From NCBI GenBank assembly GCA_017311185.1, contig JAESUZ010004534.1, forward strand, positions 1,116,001-1,180,000: a stretch of 64,000 nucleotides of DNA. Reading direction: 5' to 3'. The DNA is from Proteles cristata cristata (taxonomy: Eukaryota > Chordata > Mammalia > Carnivora > Hyaenidae). Shown here piece after piece: positions 58,961 to 64,000 of this stretch. The notes under the pieces are model-generated. The model worked only from the letters and a program-made list of their open reading frames with translations, did no database searches and was not told where the DNA came from. The position numbers and the translations under genes are program-made. Within the stretch, counting starts at the first letter, position 1. Each line of letters begins with the position of its first letter.

Positions 58961-61264
58961 TCACTGCTCTCCAGGCCTATTTCAAGAGATTAGAAAAAGC
59001 GCAAGTCCAAAATCTAACAGCTCACCTAAAGGAACTAGAGGCAGAGCAACAAGAACGCCCTAAACCCAGTAGAAGAAGAGAAATAGTAAAAATTAGAGCA
59101 GAAATAAACAACATAGAGACCAAAGAAACAATTGAACAGATCAATGAAATCAAGAGTTGGTTTTTTGAAAAAGTAAACAAAATTGACAAACCTCTAGCCA
59201 GACTTATCCAAAAGAAAAGAGAGAGCACCCAAATAGACAAAATTATGAATGAAAATGGACTTATTACAACCAACCCCTCAGAAATACAAGCAATTATCAG
59301 GGAATACTATGAAAAATTGTATGCCAACAAATTGGACAACTTAGAAGAAATGGACAAATTCCTAAACACACACTCACTACCAAAATTCACACCGGAAGAA
59401 ATAGAAAACCTGAACAGACCCATAACGACTGAAGAAATTGAATCAGTGATCAAAAATCTCCCAACAAATAAGAGCCCTGGACCTGATGGCTTCCCTGGGG
59501 AATTCTACCAGACATTTAAAACAGAATTAATACCAATTCTTCTCAAGCTATTCCAAAAAATAGAAATCGAAGGAAAACTCCCGAACTCATTTTATGAAGC
59601 CAGCATCACTCTGATTCCCAAGCCTGACAGAGATCCAGCAAAAAAAAAGAACTACAGGCCAATATCCTTGATGAATACAGATGCAAAAATTCTCAACAAG
59701 ATCCCTGCAAATCGAATCCAGCAGCATATCAAAAGAATCATCCACCAAGATCAAGTGGGATTCATTCCTGGGTTACAGGGCTGGTTCAACATTCGCAAAT
59801 CAATCAATGTGATACATCATATCAATAAAAGAAAAGATAAAAACCTTGGCTGTGCAGAAGCTTTTAATCTTGATGAGGTCCCAATCATTTATTTTTGCTC
59901 TTGATTCCCTTGCTTTTGGGGATGTGTCAAGTAAGAAGTTGCTGCGGTGGAGGTCAAGGAGGCTGTTTCCTGCTTTCTCCTCTAGGGTGTTGATAGTTTC
60001 CTGTCTCACGTTCAGGTCCTTTATCCATTTTGAGTTTATTTTTGTGCATGGTGTGAGAAAATGATCTAGTTTCATTCTTCTGCAAGTTGCTGTCCAATTC
60101 TCCCAACACCATCTGTTAAAAAGGCTGTCTTTTTTCCATTGGATATTCTTTCCTGCTTTGTCAAAGATTAGTTGGCTGTATACTTTGGGTCCACTTCTGA
60201 GTTCTCAATTCTGTTCCATTGGTCTATGTGTCTGTTTTTGTGCCAATACCATACTGTCTTGATGATGACAGCTTTGTAGTAGAGGCTAAAGTCTGGGATG
60301 GTGATCCCTCCCGTTTTGGTTTTATTTTTCAGGATTACTTTGGCTATCCAGGGTCTTTTGTGGTTCCATACAAATTTTTGGTTAGTTTGTTCTAGTTTTG
60401 AGAAGTATGCTGGTGCAATTTTGATTGGAATTGCATTGAATGTGTAGAGTGCTTTAGGTAGTAATGACATCTTAACTATATTTATTCTTCCTATCCATGA
60501 GCATGGAATGTTTTTCCATTTCTTTGTGTCTTCTTCAATTTCCTTCATAAGTTTTCTTCTATAGTTTTCATCATACAGATCTCTTGTATCCTTGGTTAGG
60601 TTTATTCCAAGGGATTTTATGGTTTTTCGTGCAATTGTGAATGGGAGCAGTTTCTTGATTTCTCTTTTTGTTGCTTCATTATTGGTGTATAAAAATGCAA
60701 CCGATTTCTGTACGTTGATTTTGTACCCTGCAACTTGGCTGAATTCTTTAATCAGTTCTAGTAGGCTTCTAGTGGAGTCTGTTCATAGCAGCAATCTCCA
60801 CAATAGCTAAAACATGGAAAGAGCCTAAGTGTCCATCAACAGATGAATGGATCAAGAAGATGTGGTTTATCTATACCATGGAATACTACATGGCAATGAG
60901 AAACAATGAAATCTGGCCATGTGTAGCAACGTGGATGGACCTTGAGGGTGTTATGCTGAGCGAAATAAGTCAGGCAGAGAAGGACAAATATCATATGTTT
61001 GCACGTATAGGAGGATTAGGAGGAACTTGACGGAGGAACAAGGGGGAGAAGAAGGGCGGAAATGGTGGGGGAAAGGGAGAGAGGCAAACCATGAGAGACT
61101 CTTGAATGCTGACAAAAACTGAGGACTGATGGATGTGGGGGGGAGGAGGGATGGGTATGGAGGAGGACACTTGTGGGGATGAGCACTGGGTGTTATGTGG
61201 AAACTAATTTGACAATAAACTATTTGTAATAAATAAATAAATAAATAAAGTTCTGGATCTCCAC
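58961..61264 (+). mobile_element. Felid L1 in sense-antisense-sense order, one insertion
   Basis: Three L1 pieces lie between flanks aatttaaaaatgtggtaac (58942-58960) and atttaaaaaaatgtggtaac (61265-61284). Piece A (about 58975-59844, plus) codes for ORF2 before and into the reverse transcriptase, with an open 219-codon frame from 59245 ([24 protein letters not shown]). Piece B (about 59845-60780, minus) codes for the ORF2 C-terminal half ([38 protein letters not shown]) with a frameshift. Piece C (60781-61250, plus) holds the ORF2 end (WIKKMWFIYTMEYY), the felid 3' UTR and a (TAAA)n tail. Roughly 0.3 kb of ORF2 between A and B, and 0.4-0.5 kb between B and C, are absent. It cannot encode a working ORF2. 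Confidence 0.9.
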
Positions 61265-61284
61265 ATTTAAAAAAATGTGGTAAC

Positions 61285-61812
61285 ATGAAAAAATATGTGT
61301 GTGTATGTATATATATATATATATGTAAAGTATAATAACAAATAAGTAAATTTAGTGGCAAATCTTTCATTTAAATATAAAAGATGAAAAGTGTACTCTA
61401 TTAATATGAAAGAATATTCCTTTCAGAAGCCAGACAGGAAAATACAATGCTAATATTTTGACAAGCTGCCCATATGCCACGGCACTACATTACAGGAAAG
61501 TTTAATAGAGATGTGACTTGACAAAATATTCTTATACAAATAGACTATCTCAAATTCATGAATTTACCACACAAGCTCATTGGAACAAAACCAAAATTAA
61601 CCAAAATCTAACAATTCAACAACCACAATAAAAATTACAAAGATACTGGTGGGGGGAGGAATCCAGAAAACTGTTACAAATACTTTGAAGGCCTCTAGGG
61701 ATAATATTCCTAAGTACCTTGTTTATGTCTGTGTGTGTGAGTAGTTAAACACACAGACACAAACACATACCCAAATTAGATGTGTGTTCCAAACGTGCAC
61801 TAAAGTAATTTG
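61285..61812. other. Intron sequence, small (TA)n tract
   Basis: (TA)n at about 61307-61323; otherwise nothing recognised. Confidence 0.45.
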
Positions 61813-61825
61813 GGCGAATACTATT

Positions 61826-62036
61826 TTTTTAATGTTTTATTGATTTCTGAGAGAGAGCAAGAGAGACAGCATAAGCAGGGGAGGGACAGAGAGGGAGGGA
61901 GATACAGAATCTGAAACAGGCTCCAGGCTATGAGCTAGCTGTCAGCACAGAGCCCAAAGCACGGCTTGAACCCACAAACCAGGACATCATGACCTGAGCC
62001 GAAGTTGGACGCTCAACCGAGTCCCCCAGGCTCCCC
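61826..62036 (-). mobile_element. CAN-SINE
   Basis: T-run, gagagagcaagagagacagc, head ctcaaccgagtcccccaggc with a deletion of the usual ctgagccac. Flank aatactattt / gatactattt is the duplication. Confidence 0.93.
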
Positions 62037-62039
62037 AGG

Positions 62040-62475
62040 GGATACTATTTCTATGGAAAATAAACCCCTCCAGGGCCATTTAACCAAAATGTATAGAGAA
62101 AATATGTAGCTGCTGCTTATTATGGAACACGGCAAGTTGAAAAAACAGTAAATACTCCACAATTAAGGCTAAAAAAGAATTACAGAATGAGCTACAATGG
62201 GAAGGGGATTTTTGAAATTTGTATACGCTTTGGATACTGAGGCTACTGATTTTATTTTTAGGTTCACTTGAGAACTTACAGTTTTCCTTTCATTGACAGA
62301 GGTGAATCACCCCACAGTCATTGGTTACTTGTTAGTTAACAAATGGGAAGAAAAGAGAGCGACAGTAAAAGGGAAGGGAGGTAAGACGTTTCTCCAGGCC
62401 TAACAAAAGAAAAGCTGGAAGAGGAAATGATTAAAGTAAGGATTATATGGCTTAATTGCCATATATTAAAACAAG
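62040..62475. other. Intron sequence, nothing recognised
   Basis: No confident repeat or exon. Confidence 0.45.
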
Positions 62476-62480
62476 GAGAG

Positions 62481-62692
62481 GGGTGCCTGGGTGGCTCAGT
62501 TTGTTAAGCGTTTGACTTTGGCTCAGGATATCTCACGGTTCAGTTCGTGAGTTTGAACCCCATGTCTGGCTCTGTGCTGACAGTTCAGAGTCTGGAGTCG
62601 GCTTCGAATCCTATGCTTCCCTCTCCCTTTACCCCTCCCCCACTCATACTCGGTCTCTCTCAAAAAGTAAACATTGAAAAACATTTATTTTA
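62481..62692 (+). mobile_element. CAN-SINE
   Basis: Head aggggtgcctgggtggctca, tail ctcaaaaagtaaacattgaa. Confidence 0.95.
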
Positions 62693-63350
62693 ATGAGCAG
62701 GGAAAGGGAAATATGTAAAAATGGAGTCACTAAATTGTCCTGAGGCACTACTGTACAGTTGTACATGAAGGCACTGAGTCAAGGGTGCAGAGGAAGGGTC
62801 TGACACACTCCATTTCTAAGCTGGCCTCTCTGACTCAGGGCTCGATACGCCCAGAGAACAGAGCCCCTTTCCTAATTCACACAAAGTTGCAGTCCACTTG
62901 CCAAGCCTTCTGACCTACAGGCTGTGTCCACTCGAAGGGAAGCTTTTTGAAATTACATAAAAGCTCTGCATGGGCTTGAGGGGGCTAAGTAACCATACTC
63001 CACCAACATTCTACCCCCTCAGCCTCCAATTCTAGCCTCCCAGCTCCATTGTTTTAGTCAGCCATGAGAAAAGAGCAAAACTATACAGCCAGTCCTTCCT
63101 ATGGAATGTTCGTAGACCCCACACTATTCACTCATAATTCAAAGTGAACTATATTTTAGACTTTAAATTTGATTTTAAACTCCATTATTCTAAAGTTGAT
63201 GATAATTTATGTTGGACTAAAATGAAATGATCTTTTTCAATACTAATGAAAAGTTGCTAATACAACTTCCAACATAATTTACTCCTTAAGGGGAATAAGT
63301 GTAACTTTGCTTTAATAATTTAAAATAATTTAAATAAAATAAAAACTGTG
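62693..63350. other. Intron sequence, nothing recognised
   Basis: No confident repeat or exon. Confidence 0.45.
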
Positions 63351-63351
63351 T

Positions 63352-63455
63352 GGCGCCTGGCAGGCTCAGTAAGTGGAACATGCATCTCTTGATCTCAGAA
63401 CTGTAAATTTAAGCCCAGGTTAGGTGTAAAGATTACTTAAAAATAAAATTATTTA
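63352..63455 (+). mobile_element. Short CAN-SINE, hosts the next SINE
   Basis: Tggcgcctggcaggctcagt, then ttgatctcagaactgtaaat and tgtaaagattacttaaaaat. There is no CT-rich stretch. Confidence 0.9.
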
Positions 63456-63456
63456 G

Positions 63457-63672
63457 GAGCGCCTGGGTGGCTCAGTCGGTTAAGCATCCGACTTCAGCTC
63501 AGGTCATGATCTCACAGTTCGTGGGTTCGAGCCCTGCGTCGAGCTCTGTGCTGACAGCTAGCTCAGAACCTGGAGCCTGCTTCAGATTCTGTGTCTCCCT
63601 CTCTCTCTGACCCTCCCTGCTCACACACTCTCTTGGGAATAAAACCATACAAAAATTTTTTAATAAATAAAT
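63457..63672 (+). mobile_element. CAN-SINE nested in a short SINE's tail
   Basis: Head gcgcctgggtggctcagtcg. Duplication aaaaataaaattattta (63439-63455) / aaaaataaaatctttta (63673-63689). Confidence 0.96.
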
Positions 63673-64000
63673 AAAAATAAAATCTTTTAAATAAACCAAT
63701 CAATAAAACGGCTACTCCTGATTCAGTTATCACTCCACATTCTATAGGCCATAGGATCGGACTTTGTTAGACATTAGAACTGACCTCTGTGTACATGAGG
63801 CAACACAACTACATTTGCTAGAAGACATTTTATGATTTGTTCTAATTTACACAAAGGGCTATACCCTTACTCTCAAACTAGTCAACCATAGATCACTATA
63901 TTTTATAGCTCCATACACTTTTAAGCTTCATACTTCAAAACAAAACATACATCAATAAAAGACAATTAGTAGGTAATTTGCTACACTGAGCAATAAAAGA

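Larger units (their letters stand above)
44674..64000 (-). other. PCCA: PCCA intron upstream of the 44563 exon (partial)
   Basis: This is intron sequence in the transcript direction before the first visible exon. I looked for the preceding exon (YYDPMISKL region) on the minus strand up to the window end and did not see it, so the intron is at least 19 kb. It holds an L1 3' end, about 14 SINEs, MIR, MER20, old L1 sequence and the rearranged felid L1 at 58961-61264. Confidence 0.85.

Noticed and set aside
59245..59904. 219-codon open frame, the longest in the window
   Set aside because: It is an L1 ORF2 segment running into an inverted L1 piece. It lacks the endonuclease start and the C-terminal half in frame, so it is not a gene.
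61227..61250. (TAAA)n as an independent microsatellite
   Set aside because: It is the tail of the felid L1 that ends here.
37..63672. tRNA genes at the SINE heads
   Set aside because: The heads keep box A/B-like sequence (ggtggctcag, gggttcgagcccc) from their tRNA ancestor, but they continue into SINE bodies and do not fold as complete tRNAs.

Overview
The window is nuclear DNA from a carnivore, almost certainly a cat (Felidae). About 47 tRNA-derived CAN-SINE copies of the felid type are recognisable by their head (cgcctgggtggctcagtcgg), a CT-rich stretch and an AATAAA-rich tail. They sit among carnivore L1 3' ends and older mammalian repeats (MIR, L2, MaLR, Tigger, hAT). It contains no prokaryotic, viral or plasmid gene and no CRISPR array.

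The only protein-coding gene I can support is on the minus strand: two internal exons of PCCA, the biotin-containing alpha subunit of mitochondrial propionyl-CoA carboxylase. The upstream exon is 44563-44673 (111 nt) and the downstream exon is 30348-30456 (109 nt). Both have consensus AG/GT splice sites, both are open in the only frame that joins them, and together they read through the PCCA motif YPDGFKG across the junction. The rest of the window is intron: more than 19 kb upstream, 14.1 kb between the exons, and more than 30 kb downstream.

Layout by region. 1-4 kb: intron with one SINE and MIR fragments. 4.1-8.1 kb: old L1/HAL1-type sequence on the minus strand. 8.4-16.9 kb: one long, old minus-strand L1 cut up by later insertions (an alpha-tubulin processed pseudogene, a younger L1 3' end that itself carries a SINE, and about nine further SINEs). 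17.7-18.2 kb: a Tigger1-like DNA transposon with both ends. 21-23 kb: L2, felid L1 3' end, SINEs, MIR and a solo MaLR LTR. 24.9-27.4 kb: L1 fragments on both strands. 28.3-29.2 kb: carnivore L1 3' end with a SINE. 30.3 kb: PCCA exon. 31-44 kb: dense SINEs, including nested pairs, and L1 pieces. 44.6 kb: PCCA exon. 44.9-46.3 kb: L1. 50-52 kb: a cluster of SINEs. 53.1-54.6 kb: old L1 and MER20. 58.9-61.3 kb: a felid L1 in sense-antisense-sense order between one pair of target-site duplications. 61.8-63.7 kb: more SINEs.

No new biological system was found. The points most worth a second look are the PCCA exon that seems 6 nt longer than its human counterpart, the three-part L1, a diverged 81-bp direct repeat within the intron between the two exons, a potential splice acceptor in an antisense SINE beside an exon, and several nested SINEs whose duplications give the order of events.
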